A stretch of DNA of 64,000 nucleotides, from assembly GCF_030272615.1 (NCBI RefSeq), contig NC_081410.1, forward strand, positions 256,479,533-256,543,532, written 5' to 3'. Below, in pieces: positions 48,721 to 60,268 of this stretch (position 1 is its first letter; each line of letters opens with the position of its first letter). The notes under the pieces are model-generated. The model was not told where the DNA came from and did not search any database. It saw nothing but the letters and a program-made list of their open reading frames with translations. The position numbers were made by a program, and so were the translations under genes. This DNA is from Cryptomeria japonica. Taxonomy: Eukaryota > Streptophyta > Pinopsida > Cupressales > Cupressaceae.

Positions 48721-50814
48721 CTACTCATAACCCTTGTAACTGCTCTCACACTGAGCATGATTGATCCACCGGTTGTCATAGGAGTGCATATTCTTCTTCC
48801 TGCATTCATAACTTCTATGACCTAATCCATTGCAGTTATAACACACAATGTCTACATTTTTAGGAGCAATGCATGGATTCTTGTTAGCATAACTGGGAAG
48901 GGGAAGATGCATGTTTCTACTTAGTGAAACATTATGCTTAGATGCATATTAGCCATCAAATTTATTATACCTAGGAAGAACACTTTGTCTATTCCTAGAC
49001 CTCATTTTACATTCTTCTACCCTATGACCATAATGTTTACATGCAAAACAATAGCTAGAGAAAGGAGGCTTATTACTTACAAATTTATTTTGCCAAACAT
49101 GAGGTGATCTTACTTATTTGGCATCTCCATATCTACTTCTCTGGGGATGAACTCTGGGATGTTCATTCTTTGCAGGTCTTCCATCAAATCCCTTCTTCTT
49201 CCACACTTGTCTTTATGTGTGGGCAGTACCATCTCCCTGTCTTCTACTGGTGGAAGGCCTTCCAGGCTGCCTTCTCATGTTCTTGCTTCTGGTGAAGCAA
49301 TTTTCTCCTATTTTCCCTTTTCCTTTCAGATCTGCATTGTTCCTCCATGCAGCACCATTCTTCATCCTCAGCTTCATGTCCTCACCGATTGTAGTCATAT
49401 CTATCCTTTTCTTTGGAGCATTTTTGATAGTGAAGGTCTGACCCTTTACATTTTCATTTGAGGAGACAAATTGAATATCTTTGTGGGAGGTCTCCTTGCT
49501 TGCAGAGAATTCACTAATACCAAATCCTAATCCTCCATTGTCCTTGGAATGATTCTGTTCGCTTAACATCTTATCCAAGGATTCAGTGCCACCATCATAC
49601 TTCTTTCTCAATTTGAGCTCATCTTGACATTTCTCAAGTTCTTTCCTGAGGAACTCCATTTCACCTATTATCTGTTGATGCACTTTATCCTTTGTCTCTA
49701 GCTCAGCCTTTAGATCTTTGCACCTGCATTCTTTGGTGTCTTTTTGTTGAGTCTTTAACTCTGAGATACATTTATCAGATTCTTCAAGGCATCTGATTAA
49801 CTGAGTTTGCTCAACAACTGCAACATTCTTAAACAACTTGTATTCATTTCTCAGATTCTCCATTTCATTGTTCAGGTCTTGACATCCTTTGTCCTTAGAC
49901 TTTATATCTAGCAGCAACTCATCACATCTTCTTTCCTTAGCATCCAAGATAGACTTCAAATCATCTGCCATTCTTTTTGCCTCATCTAGTTGAGTGATCA
50001 GTAAGTTGACCTTTTTGTTTAAATCTTCAAGGTAGGTTATCAACTTGTTGCATTCTTCATGAACTGATTTCTTGTAATCCTTAAGTTCATTTCTAACATT
50101 TTTTAGTTCATCAAGGGCGCTTAGTATCTCACCTTCTAGATCAACTTCTGCATCTTCTTCTTCTTCATCATCACTTCCCAATAGATCTTGTCGGCTAGAT
50201 ATATCTACCTTGTCTCCTTCCTCTTCTTCTTCTTCTTCAATGTCACTGTCAAACACATCATACCGGTGGGATCTAGCTGCATTATCCCCTTTTGATGTGT
50301 TATCCTCAATGTTTGTCCCATGGGCTATGAAGAGATGAGTCTCCACATCACCAATGCTACTGCAACTGCCTCTATCATCTACACATGTATCTGTTACATT
50401 GTTCTTCTCACTCTCACAAGCTGATTTAGTGGTGCAGGGTTCATTTCCATAGATTTTCTTTAATCTATACCACATACTTTTTGTCAATCTACACTTATCC
50501 ACCTGTGAGGGAACATCACTGGTAAGACCATAGAAAATAGCCTTTATGGCTTCATCGTTGCACTTGCATCTTCTTTCTTATTTAGGACTAGTGGGAGGAC
50601 TGGCATTCCTAGGGAGACCATTAACAACCACCATCCAGACATCAAAACCTGGGGAGGATAGGTAGACTTCCATTCTGCAACTCCAAATGGCATAGTTTGA
50701 TCCATTAAACACTGGGGCAGGGATTGACACTAAACAGACAATTGTATCCTTAAGCCAGAATCTACCCAAGCAAGAGAGATCTTGATAAACATGGTACCTA
50801 GGCTTTGATACCAA
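48721..50814 (-). pseudogene. C2 gag: UBN2-type start, long coiled coil, zinc knuckle
   Basis: Minus strand. The N-terminal block (50814-50578) has PVFNGSNYAIWSCRMEVYL and FDVWMVVVNG, the DUF4219/UBN2 start of copia gag. A TAA and a frame change follow. Then comes a 429-codon open block (50502-49213): KCRLTKSMWYRLKKIYG, an acidic run (EEEEEEEGDKVD and DDEEEEDAEVD), about 190 residues of Leu/Lys/Glu heptads (a long coiled coil, about residues 120-310), and a basic Arg-rich end. Block 48912-48721 has an intact zinc knuckle CYNCNGLGHRSYEC. In composition it resembles the gag of SIRE-type elements. The coiled coil likely drives particle assembly; the basic end and knuckle likely bind RNA. Confidence 0.75.
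50801..50813 (-). other. C2 primer-binding site
   Basis: The minus strand reads TGGTATCAAAGCC, the initiator tRNA-Met type with one change, directly inside the right LTR. Confidence 0.85.
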
Positions 50815-50815
50815 T

Positions 50816-53396
50816 TGTTAGACACAATGTACCACTGAGAGGGGGGTGAATTAGTGGTTCTCAACTTTTTCTCTTTAACTAACTTATGTGTGTATACCGG
50901 TTATGGAATCTAACATAATGCAGACATACTGGTTAGTGGGGAAACTAATCACAAGTGCAATCACACATAAAGGGACATCACATAACACTTTCATGTATGA
51001 GGAAAACCCAAGATGGGAAAAACCTTGGTGAGCAATGCTGTTGGAGTCTACTGCTCCAATCCAGCCTCACAATCAAATCTTTGTTACAATGTTTAGGGCA
51101 CCAACCCAAGGAGATACAACCCCTGATTTAGGGCACCAACCCAAGGAGAACCAACCCCTAACTTGTTTATGGGCTAAAACCCAAAGGAGCTACAACCCCT
51201 ACACCGAGCTACAACTTAGTGATCTCAATGATAGCATCAAATACAAAAGTAATCATTATGTCACAAGTGAATCTTGTAACCATTTCATATACCTTACTCT
51301 GTCGGCAAGACACCTTCTCTACTACACTGGTACACCTCTCTCTCTATTGTTGTTGCTTTACCAGTTCACCTCTCTCTTTGCTAGTTCTCACTTCTTCTAG
51401 CTACCCTACCACTCTCCACCAATACAACACTCAATCAATTTTATGCCTGCCTTCTCTGCAGTTACCTTTTCTTCTTCTCTGTTGGTATGGACACTACCGG
51501 TTCTGCACTTCTATCGGTTGAACACTTCAACCTCGTTCTCCCTCATGCTCAGTCTCTTCTTTATCTCCTTGATGAGCACTTGACTGATCTGCATGCAACA
51601 ACACTATCTTCTTTTGTTCAACAACTCTTAACAGTCTCTTTAACTTACATATTTATAGCCTAGTCTTCCCACCAAAAACCAATTCAAATCACAGGCGATT
51701 AGCATTTTCTCCACTGATCTCGAGGCACATTGAATCCAACCAAATCTGATTGGATCACAACTCAAAGATGTCTACCTGCACATATCCGCCATTTTCGTGC
51801 CTTCCAGAACATGCCTTCCTATTTCAAAAACCTACAATCAATTTGTCGGCACACCCCTTGGTTAATCACCATTAATGGCACGATGAATTGCCTCAACAAC
51901 TCTGATCTACATCTAGACAATCTGCATCGATCAGTGTACACCATGGATGTGGTCAGATCCGTCATGTCTTGATCTACAACCCCTCTGCAATCATCCCTCG
52001 AGTTTCATAATCACCATTAATTCTGGACCAGCTGCCAACTACCTCATCGATACTCTGCACCAACCTGTGCAAGTTCACCACTTCACCTCTACATGGCATC
52101 ACTATCGGTATCCACCTTGGCACACTCCTCTATCGGTTCACCTTAGTCATCGACCACCCACATAACCGGTACACACATACCAGTTCACTGACCCTATCGA
52201 CACAAATCACATTGCCGGTTATCCTTCCTACCATCACCTTTTCTATCCTGCTGGTGTGACCCTTATGTCTTCTCTTCACCACTCTTCCGGTGAAACACCT
52301 TCCATGAATATGTTTATTTGTCGGCACCATAGCAACTACTGACAACTCTCCTTATCCTTCAGTTTTCTGCATTCCACTTTATCGGGTGAGAACCTTATCT
52401 TCCTTGTCTCTTCTCTGATGTTTTACTGGTTGAAATAACATTTCAACTATCACCAATGCAAATACTGGTAGAAGTGTTTGCTAGTGGACAACATACTTTC
52501 CTTCTTGTCAGTGAGACACATTGATGACACCAAGTCATCAGACTCCAACTATTCTGCATCAACCTTCCTTTAGCATCCCGATATCACTATGTATATTCCT
52601 GCAGACACACTAGCATCCTTCTTCATCAAACTAGCTCTCCTCTCAACTAGTTTGTTAAGATGACAAACACACCATCTCAACATCTCATTCTTCCTTCAAT
52701 TTCCCGGTAGCACACCTTGTTTTCACTTGCTTATCCAATGTGCATTTCTGATCTCATGCTCTGGAGGTTTCCTCATCTTCCACTTGTACTTCCGGTCTCT
52801 GCATTCAATCACTTGTCTATCTCAGGGAATAATTCTGCCAGTACAAGTGTGACATTATCGAGGAGAGGATACATCTTCAAAATGACATATGTCCCAGTGG
52901 TTTTCCATATGTCATCCTGCACACAGAGGCAACATACATTGTCAACCCATCACCTAGCTTGTGATAGCTTTTTCATCCAGTGGGAGTCCTGCTAGTTAAC
53001 CTTATACTAAGAATCTGGTGACCTACTCATACATCACATCCAGTGTTGATGTGATTCAAATAACATTCCATTTCTTCATCACAGTCAACAACCCATCATG
53101 TAGTCTCTTCATTTTGGTTGTATGCAACACCATATCAACAACCCTTTTACTAAGTGGTCACTTTACTGCACCTCTAGCATACTGGTACACACTGGTTTCT
53201 TCCTTCTGCATGAAGATGGTCACCCAGTTGTCACCAATGACAACACATCAACTCTTCTCCCATACTGGTCCATCTTCTATTCCAGGTGACATCAAACTCT
53301 TATGCCAACAACCTCTTGTTCACTAGTTGACATCAATGTCAGTGATACCAGTAACATCCTATACCGGTTGACATCAATGACAACACAATGCCAACA
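50816..53396 (-). repeat. C2 5' LTR (right copy)
   Basis: TGTTAGACAC to TGCCAACA, 2581 bp. It differs from the left copy largely by C/T and G/A changes, many within CCGGT words. Confidence 0.9.
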
Positions 53397-53401
53397 TGGG
53401 A

Positions 53402-54236
53402 TTGGAAATCTCTTGAGGATATTCATAAAGAGAGTTATCAATCACCATAATTTCCTTATGAGTGGTAAGAGTGTTGAGAGATGTAGAGGATGATTTAATT
53501 GAGATGAGGTTATCATCGCTACTAAATATAGCATTCACATTGAGGAATAGTCTTTTAGATGCTTTGGTGGGATTTGAAGTATTATATCCAAGTCCAAATG
53601 AAGCTTCACATATGTTATTTTATATAGGAGCCTTAATACCTTGTTCATTTGCGCCACAACCATTGCCATTATATGCACTTTTAGCTAGGATGTGAAAACC
53701 TAGACCATGAAGGGATGCCATATCAAATAGAGACGGTGGATCCTCATAGGTCTCAATGCCATAATTAGATGAATAAGAAGAAGATTGTGAATGCTTGTTT
53801 GAATTAGAAGCAACCACAAAATTGTTACTTAGTGTTTTAGACAAAGTGGGTTGTTTTTTAGTTTCCACCATATCATCTTCCTTTTTAGTCTTAGGCTCTC
53901 TTGGAGGGACTTTATATTCTCCTACAAAGGTAGGTGTAAAATCTAAGGTCCCCCAAACGTCTTCCAAGAGCACTTGTTCTGGTGAAAACAAATATTTAGG
54001 AGGAGATGGTGTTTCAATTTGAATGGAAGAAGAATCAGGAGTACTTGAAGAAGTATGAGTACTTGGAGATGTAGGAGTATTTGAAGAATGATTAGAAGTA
54101 GTGGAACAAGAAGATGAGGTTTGCAATGGAGCTTGCAAATTGGTATCAGCAAACAAAGTATACATCTGATTGTTATAACTGAATTTGATGCTATGATGAA
54201 GAGTAGAAGGGACAATCTACATACTATGAAGCCAAG
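53402..54236 (-). pseudogene. G3 protein C-terminal part with G-patch-like motif
   Basis: Minus strand block 54165-53620. A Ser/Thr-rich linker is followed by EQVLLEDVWGTLDFTPTF and, at the end, GLGFHILAKSAYNGNGCGAN with EQGIKAPI, which fits the G-patch layout (spaced glycines, then GxNEQGI) that some retroelements carry after protease. It lies 3' of the retropepsin. The Gly before the Cys-Gly pair is kept, but the usual aromatic/leucine after it is Cys. Confidence 0.6.
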
Positions 54237-54237
54237 G

Positions 54238-54567
54238 TCATCCTAATAGAAAATTGTAGGTGAGCTTATTGGTCATGACATGAATAATTTTAGGTAAAAT
54301 AACAAGTCCCGCCTTAATAGGCAAGGTTATAGTACCTAAAGATTGTTTAGCAATATTTTCAAAGTCATGAATAGTAAGAGAATCGAGTTGAATAGAAGAA
54401 GGATCCACCTTAAAATTATGCAATAAGTTCATGCTACAAATATTAAGGCCCAATCCACTGTCCAATAAGGTTCTTCTTATAGCATTACCATTGATAAGAA
54501 AAACAATCATAAGATGATCATATTGGTGTTGAATCTCATGGGAGGGTAATTCATCTTGTGTGAACAC
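54238..54567 (-). pseudogene. G3 retropepsin-like aspartic protease
   Basis: Minus-strand block with IRRTLLDSGLGLNICSMNLL (Asp-Ser-Gly active site) and a downstream LTIHDFENIAKQ and NFLLG (the second conserved block). It follows the Pro-rich region and precedes the G-patch. The layout resembles plant Ty3/gypsy proteases. The block is bounded by stops. Confidence 0.75.
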
Positions 54568-54582
54568 AATTTGAGCTTTAGA

Positions 54583-56177
54583 TTATTTCATAGGATTAAT
54601 CAGGGAAGCCATGTTATTAGGTGTCACTACATGTGGGACATCTAAGTTATTTAAAGCATCTTGTAACATCCCATGATGCATGGATGAAGTTTGAATTAAA
54701 TCCCAAAGAGATATCTTGGTAGGAGCATCTTTAAGTCGTTCAATAAGATCATACTCCTTACCAAGACTTTGTGATATACGAGGTGCTGGTGGAAGAATAG
54801 GTTGAGAAGTAGCCATTGAAGAAGGGATAACTAGAGGAGTATTAGGTTGCCTATTTTTTCTTGTATTATATGTGTGGGCAACTGAATTGTAACTCTCTTC
54901 GGTTATTTTTTTAGCATACTCATAGGGACTCTTAGTGGGATATCCTCCTTGCACACTAATAATTAGATCATTAGGAGTGCAAAGGGGATCATTATTATAA
55001 CCACCTTGAACCACAAAAAGAGGCTTGTTAAGAGATTGGGAATTTGGAGAAGGACTAGCACCTTGAACTGTGAAGAGGGGTTTACTAGGTGTTTCATAAC
55101 CATTCACATGTATCATATTGATTGAAGGTGGTTTAGGAACATGTAAAGAAGGTCTTGTAGAGATAAAATCATGAGGTGGTTCATAAAGAGGATTATCATC
55201 CTTAAACATTTCTTCATGAATAGGTTGTTCTTTGGATTGGATGAAAGGGAGATCCTCATAAAAGGGAGTATTAAGGATATCAAGCCCTTGTGACCTAATA
55301 TCATTCTCTTGCTCCAAAGTATCCTTACAAGGGGTGTATATTTTAGGAGAAGGATCAACATTATTCATATGATGGGGATTATTCATAGAATTGTTGATAA
55401 TATCTTCTTGCATCAATTTATTATCATGGATAGGTTAAATTCTGGGAGATGGACTAGGAGTGGGCATTAATACTTCATCCCTAGAGGGAAGGTTATTGAA
55501 AGAAGGCATAATGTGACTAAGAAAGGTAGCTATATCTTCTTCCCCTATCACTAAAGGATCCATATGGGGGGGTACGGTCTAGGAGAAGGATCAACATTAT
55601 TCTTCAAAGGTTCATCCTTGAGAGGAAGATATTTGAGAGAAATGTTAACAATCTCTTTTTGAACTAGGGTATCCTCATGAGTAGAGCCAATTTGGGGAGG
55701 GGAAGTGTTATTAAGGGATTGATCAATCATATCACTCTCTTTTACCATAATATCATTTTATTTCACCAAGGTGCTCTCATCGAGGAGAAACAAATTAAGA
55801 GAACAATTAACATCATCATCCAATGGTTCATCCCAAATAGGGAGATCATTAGGAGGAGTGTTAAAAACATCTTCTTTCATAATGATGTCCTTATGGGTAG
55901 GGTCAATTTTGGGAGAGAGAATAACACTATTTATTAATGCTTCATCTTTAGGAGGGAGAGCATTAATAAAGGTGTTATTGAAATCATCATATTGCCTCAA
56001 AATGTCCTTAATAGGCTCATTAGGAAGGGGGTGAAGTGTTACAACAAGGTCTAAGAAACTATTATGATGCAAGGACAAGTCGGCCAAAGCCCAATGTAAG
56101 TAAAATGGGGTTCGGGGCAGCACACCCCAAAAAAATTTTGGCATGAAAATATTTGAAAATGTCCTTTTTTTTAACAA
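54583..56177 (-). pseudogene. G3 Pro/Asp/Asn-rich protein with degenerate repeats
   Basis: Minus-strand blocks 56177-55758, 55748-55551 and 55416-54583. Repeats of about 45-50 residues share a THKDI/HEDTL start, an Asn/Pro segment with LP(I/L)xDEPL, and a VDPSP/LSPKIDP end. They are followed by YNTRKNRQPN and the block DLIERLKDAPTKISLWDLIQ, a segment typically found just upstream of protease in plant Ty3/gypsy polyproteins. A canonical gag domain was not recognised. Confidence 0.6.
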
Positions 56178-56403
56178 AATGTAATGAAAGACTCAATGAA
56201 AGAAAAGAAAGTAAAATAAATGTCTAAGCAATGAAGAAGTTATGTGCTTAACTAAGTGCAGACATAAAAGTGCATGAGCTACATGTTTAAGAAATGAACA
56301 CACAATGCATATGGCAATATTTTTTAGATTTTTATGTTTTTGATAGAAAAGAAATGTGCAATAATAAGATCTAACAAAAAAATGTAGATCTAAGAAGGTT
56401 GGA

Positions 56404-56422
56404 TTCACGTCGGGTTCACTAA
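56404..56422 (-). other. G3 primer-binding site (tRNA-Trp-like)
   Basis: The minus strand reads TAGTGAACCCGACGTGAAT just inside the right LTR. It equals the expected tRNA-Trp complement except that TGG has become TAG. Compare G1 at 8812-8829. Confidence 0.7.
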
Positions 56423-56424
56423 AA

Positions 56425-57903
56425 TGTGATGGATGAAAATGGAACCAAGCAAAATAAGACCTAATCCCACTCTCATATGCACATTAGAATATGAAAGAGC
56501 CTAAGGAGATGATTCACTTTGACTACTTCTTGCAAGAGAGAGAGAGTCAAGGAATATCTTTATGGTTTCTACTCCTTTGCTACTATGAAGAGGAGATGTG
56601 CCAAATGCAATGAAATGATCAACTATGCTAGGAGATGAGCAAAGATGTAGATATAAACTGAAAACACTAAAATTTACAAATCTACAACTGAGAGATTGAG
56701 TATAGAGTAGGAAAAGGAACTCAAAGGTGTGCCTATCATTGAAATTTGAGGTTGACTGAGCAAGACCAAGGCACCACGCCCTGGTCTCTGATACTGTAGA
56801 GAGTTGTACTCCCAGAAATTGTTGTTTGAGAGTTTGCACTATTGAATTGCCACAAAAAATTGCAAAACATAGAGGACCAAGGTGGCACACCCAGGTCATG
56901 GACCAGGACACCACACCCTGGTCTCAAAAAATTGAGATCTACCTTTGAGAATAGGTTTGCACCTATGTGTTTCATTAGTTCTGAAGATCATGCTTTTGTC
57001 AGATTCCTATGCCTGCACCTGCAACTTGAAAACTAGTGTCTGGGTGGCTATATGGGGTTTTGCCTTAGTCAAACCTCTTGCTTTGGTGATTTATACCTCT
57101 ACAAATAACCAATAATATACTGAAAATGTGTGTGCAAGAACCTTGTGTGTATGCAAGATCCTAAATGAACAAGAAAGTAAATCTAGAGTTCTACCCTATG
57201 CTTGGAGACTAAACCCTAAATGAGTGCAAATGTAAATGTAAATGCTTCAAATAAAAAAAGCAACAATGGATATAAAGCATAAATATAAATTTAAAAATAA
57301 GTGTTATGAAACTCATACAAAGATATGAAAATAACATGAAACCATACCAAACCCTAAGGTAGAGGTACAAGCCAATCAATAGTCAATGATCTCCTACTAT
57401 TCTTTAATATATTCAAAGCTTCAGTTGATGATGAAAATGGTTGATGTAGAATTGATAGATGCTTGATTTTGTGATTGAAGACTTCACATAAAACTGCACT
57501 TTCACTTCATAAGAGGCTCCTTCAATGTTGCTAGATGGATCCTTCAAATGAGGAAAGGAAAGGCTATATGTATGAAACCCTAACTTTTTTTTTGAACATA
57601 GGCCGACCTAGAATCAATATAATTTTGCAATCCTTTGGATTTAAACATAAAAATACTACCAAAACATGCTCCCAAAATTTGGGGAGAAAAAGTAGGGCCC
57701 ATGAGGCATCATCCTAGTCTAAGCAACTTTTTCCCAAATTTTTAGGGAAGCAAGGTATCATGATTCTAAAGTCAATTCTAGAAGGATGCAGTGATTCAAG
57801 GTCTTTAGGTATGCGAAATCGGGCCTTGAAGGTTGAAATATGACATAATTAGGGCTTTTGATAAATTAATTAATTGAGAGAATAAAATAAAAAGGGGCAC
57901 ACA
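56425..57903 (-). repeat. G3 5' LTR (right copy), outer 190 bp missing
   Basis: Begins TGTGATGGATG at 56425 and follows the left LTR up to GGGGCACAC at about 57902. There it stops abruptly and LINE ORF2 codons follow, whereas the left LTR runs on to 43198. Confidence 0.85.
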
Positions 57904-59450
57904 ATAAAAATTCCTATATCAATTGAATAAATACATAAGGCTATTAGTACCATAAACAATGATAAGGCCCTTGGTCTAGATGGGCTACCCATTGAGTTTT
58001 ACAAAGAAGCTAAATATTGGATTAACATTGATTTGTTGCAGATGTATAAGGAAGCTCTGCTAAAGGGATCTTTAGGTGCTGAGATCAAAAAGGGGGTGAT
58101 TAAATTTCTCCCAAAGGAAGGGAACAAGTCCCTTATTAAGAATTGGAGGCTCATTACCTTACTTAATGTCTCCTATAAGATTTTGGCTAAGATTATTGCA
58201 ATAAGACTGGTGGATATCTTACAAGTTTTGTTAGTAATACTCAAACAAGATTCATTAAAGGGAGGTACATCCTAGAGAACCTCATCACAAGTTAGGAGGC
58301 CATGAATTGGGCAAAGTTAACTGACTAGAATATTGCTATGTTCCTCATTGACTTTGAAAGACATATGATCGAATTGAGTGGTGTTTTCTTATTATGATGC
58401 TAGAAGCATTTCCAGGTTCCCAAATGAATTTGTCAAATGGTTTGTGTGCTCCTTAAATACACCTCTGCTCAAGTGGAGGTTAATGGATCTCATACTCAAC
58501 TCATCAAGATGGAAAGATCTATCAGACAAGAATGCCCTCTTTCTCTTGCCCTATTTGTTATTGTGGAAGATTCTATATTCTACCTATTTTGAGAATCCAC
58601 CCACTCTCCAAGGGTTAGGGGTATCACCCTACCCAATAAAGTGGATCTTAGCAATATCTAGTTTGCTAATGATACAATCTTCTTTCTAAATCTAGATGAA
58701 GACAATATGGACTCACTGATGATAAAGCTCAATATATTTTGTGAAGCCTCTAGGGCTAAAATGTCTACAACCAAATCCACTCTTTTAGGTTGGAATGATA
58801 CCCCCTCCTTTGTCTTAGTAAGTATAAATATCAGTGGGGTGGTCCTTTTAAACAAGTGAGATATCTGGGCATTCCCTTTGCTATTAGCCCTTTCCTAAAA
58901 GAGATGTGGCTATGGATTAAATGAAAAAAACTAGAGTGCAAACTGAACAAATGGAATAGACAGTATCTGTCACTAGCAGGCAGAATTCAGGTCTGTTAGA
59001 AAATTCTTTCCTTATAGCTTATACTATACATATTTTTGGATGTTTAGTAATTATCAAATTAATGATATTCAAAAATCTATCAAAAACTTTCTTTGGTCGG
59101 ATGGAAGAGGTAACATGAAGTGACACTTAGTTAAATGGAATTGGTGTTGTCTTAGTAAAAAGTTGGGTGGAATAGGATTGAAGGATCTCAAGTTGCAAGG
59201 AATTGCCTTAGTAGCTAGGTGGATATTCCACGCTCTGGAAGGTGAGGAATCATGTAAGGTTCTTATTAGGAATAACATTAATCATGTTGTCTCAAAGCAG
59301 GCCAAGTCTTGGAAAATGCTCCCCTTTAGTGATCTTATCGTTGGTAACTTCCCAATCTCGTTGGCTAGATCTAATGTGTTCAGGTTATATGGAAGGAATG
59401 GGAATTCAGTAGACACCTTGAACTACTAATAATAGGATCATCAGTAGTAA
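57904..59450 (+). pseudogene. LINE ORF2 reverse transcriptase
   Basis: Plus strand. NNDKALGLDGLPIEFYKEA, GVIKFLPKEGNKSLIKNW and TLLNVSYKILAKIIA (58033-58275) are the first RT blocks of plant L1 elements. FLIDFE with a frame change follows (about 58350), then ITLPNKVDLSNI-stop-FANDTIFFLN (about 58620-58690). The catalytic FADD box reads FAND and is preceded by TAG. Downstream blocks GGIGLKDLKLQGIALVARW and SWKMLPFSD (59163-59429) are typical of the RT C-terminal side. Many stops and shifts. Confidence 0.85.
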
Positions 59451-59639
59451 TAATTCTGTTTGTGGAGAGAGGTCTATTTGGTGGAACTTGTTCCATAAGG
59501 ATAGACCGCTTGCTCTAATTCAGGGTTGCTCTACCAAGAGATGGTCTCGTAAAGGCATTTTTTATTTTAATGATATCATTACTAATGACAATTTGAGTTA
59601 TTGGTTTGAACATAGTCATAAGTATCAATTTCCCCCTTC

Positions 59640-60268
59640 CAACTAGAGGACATATACTATGTTGAGGGAGGTCTGTCTCAGTCTTCATCTCCCCAAGCCT
59701 CGTGAGGTGATTTCAAACAGGTTCAGATCACAAATGGGTGGATGACTCTCCACTCATGAATACCCAAGCTAAAATGGTTTATGATGCTTTATCTTCTAAC
59801 TCAAATCTGATTATTCATATTAACTATGTATGGCATTTGAATTACAACAGTAATGATTGACAGGAAACCTTCACCCAACTTTGGGATAGTAACATCTCGC
59901 CTAAAAAGAAAGGCTTCAAATGGCTATCTAATTTGCATAGGCTTCCTATTAAGAATAATCAAAATGATATTGATGTTTGTAATATCTATAGGATTGCTGA
60001 CAGTACTATGCATATATTCTTTGATTGCATTTTTGCTAAGGAAATTTGGAATATGTTTGGGATTAATTTTGCTAATTGTTTCACTCATCATGATGTGTGT
60101 GGTTACATTAAAGGCATTAAAAAAGATAGTAATCTTTTTTGGTCTCTGTTATGTGGTGAAATTCTTTGGACTATTCGGAAATTTAGGAATGAGGAAAGGT
60201 ATCAAAGAAAGGATAGGTTGCTTACTGAATCTCTAAGGAGACTCATTTTTCTTACTATTGATTTGTAG
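59640..60268 (+). pseudogene. LINE ORF2 C-terminal zf-RVT-like domain
   Basis: Codons LWDSNISPKKKGFKWLS lead in the frame ending at 60268 to HRLPIKNNQNDIDVCN and DSTMHIFFDCIFAKEIWNMFG, the zf-RVT (reverse transcriptase zinc-binding) pattern. The second Cys of the usual CxxC pair is Tyr. It ends with TAG at 60266-60268. Confidence 0.78.

Larger units (their letters stand above)
44805..53396 (-). mobile_element. C2: gag-only Ty1/copia-type element with 2.6-kb LTRs, duplication TGGGA
   Basis: LTRs 44805-47368 and 50816-53396 begin (TG/TA)TTAGACACAATG and end TGCCAACA. TGGGA flanks the element at 44800-44804 and 53397-53401. Primer-binding site TGGTATCAAAGCC is next to the right LTR, and a purine tract next to the left. 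The 3.4-kb internal region encodes only gag (48721-50814); RT, integrase and protease are absent. It would need enzymes from a related element. Confidence 0.92.
41541..57903 (-). mobile_element. G3: non-autonomous Ty3/gypsy-like element carrying C2
   Basis: The left LTR 41541-43198 and right LTR 56425-57903 are alike over about 1.46 kb. The internal part (43199-44804 plus 53402-56424, about 4.6 kb without C2) encodes a Pro-rich protein, a retropepsin and a G-patch-like motif on the minus strand, but no RT or integrase was found. The primer-binding site lies at 56404-56422 and the purine tract beside 43198. The right LTR lacks its outer 190 bp and is joined directly to LINE ORF2 sequence. Confidence 0.82.
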
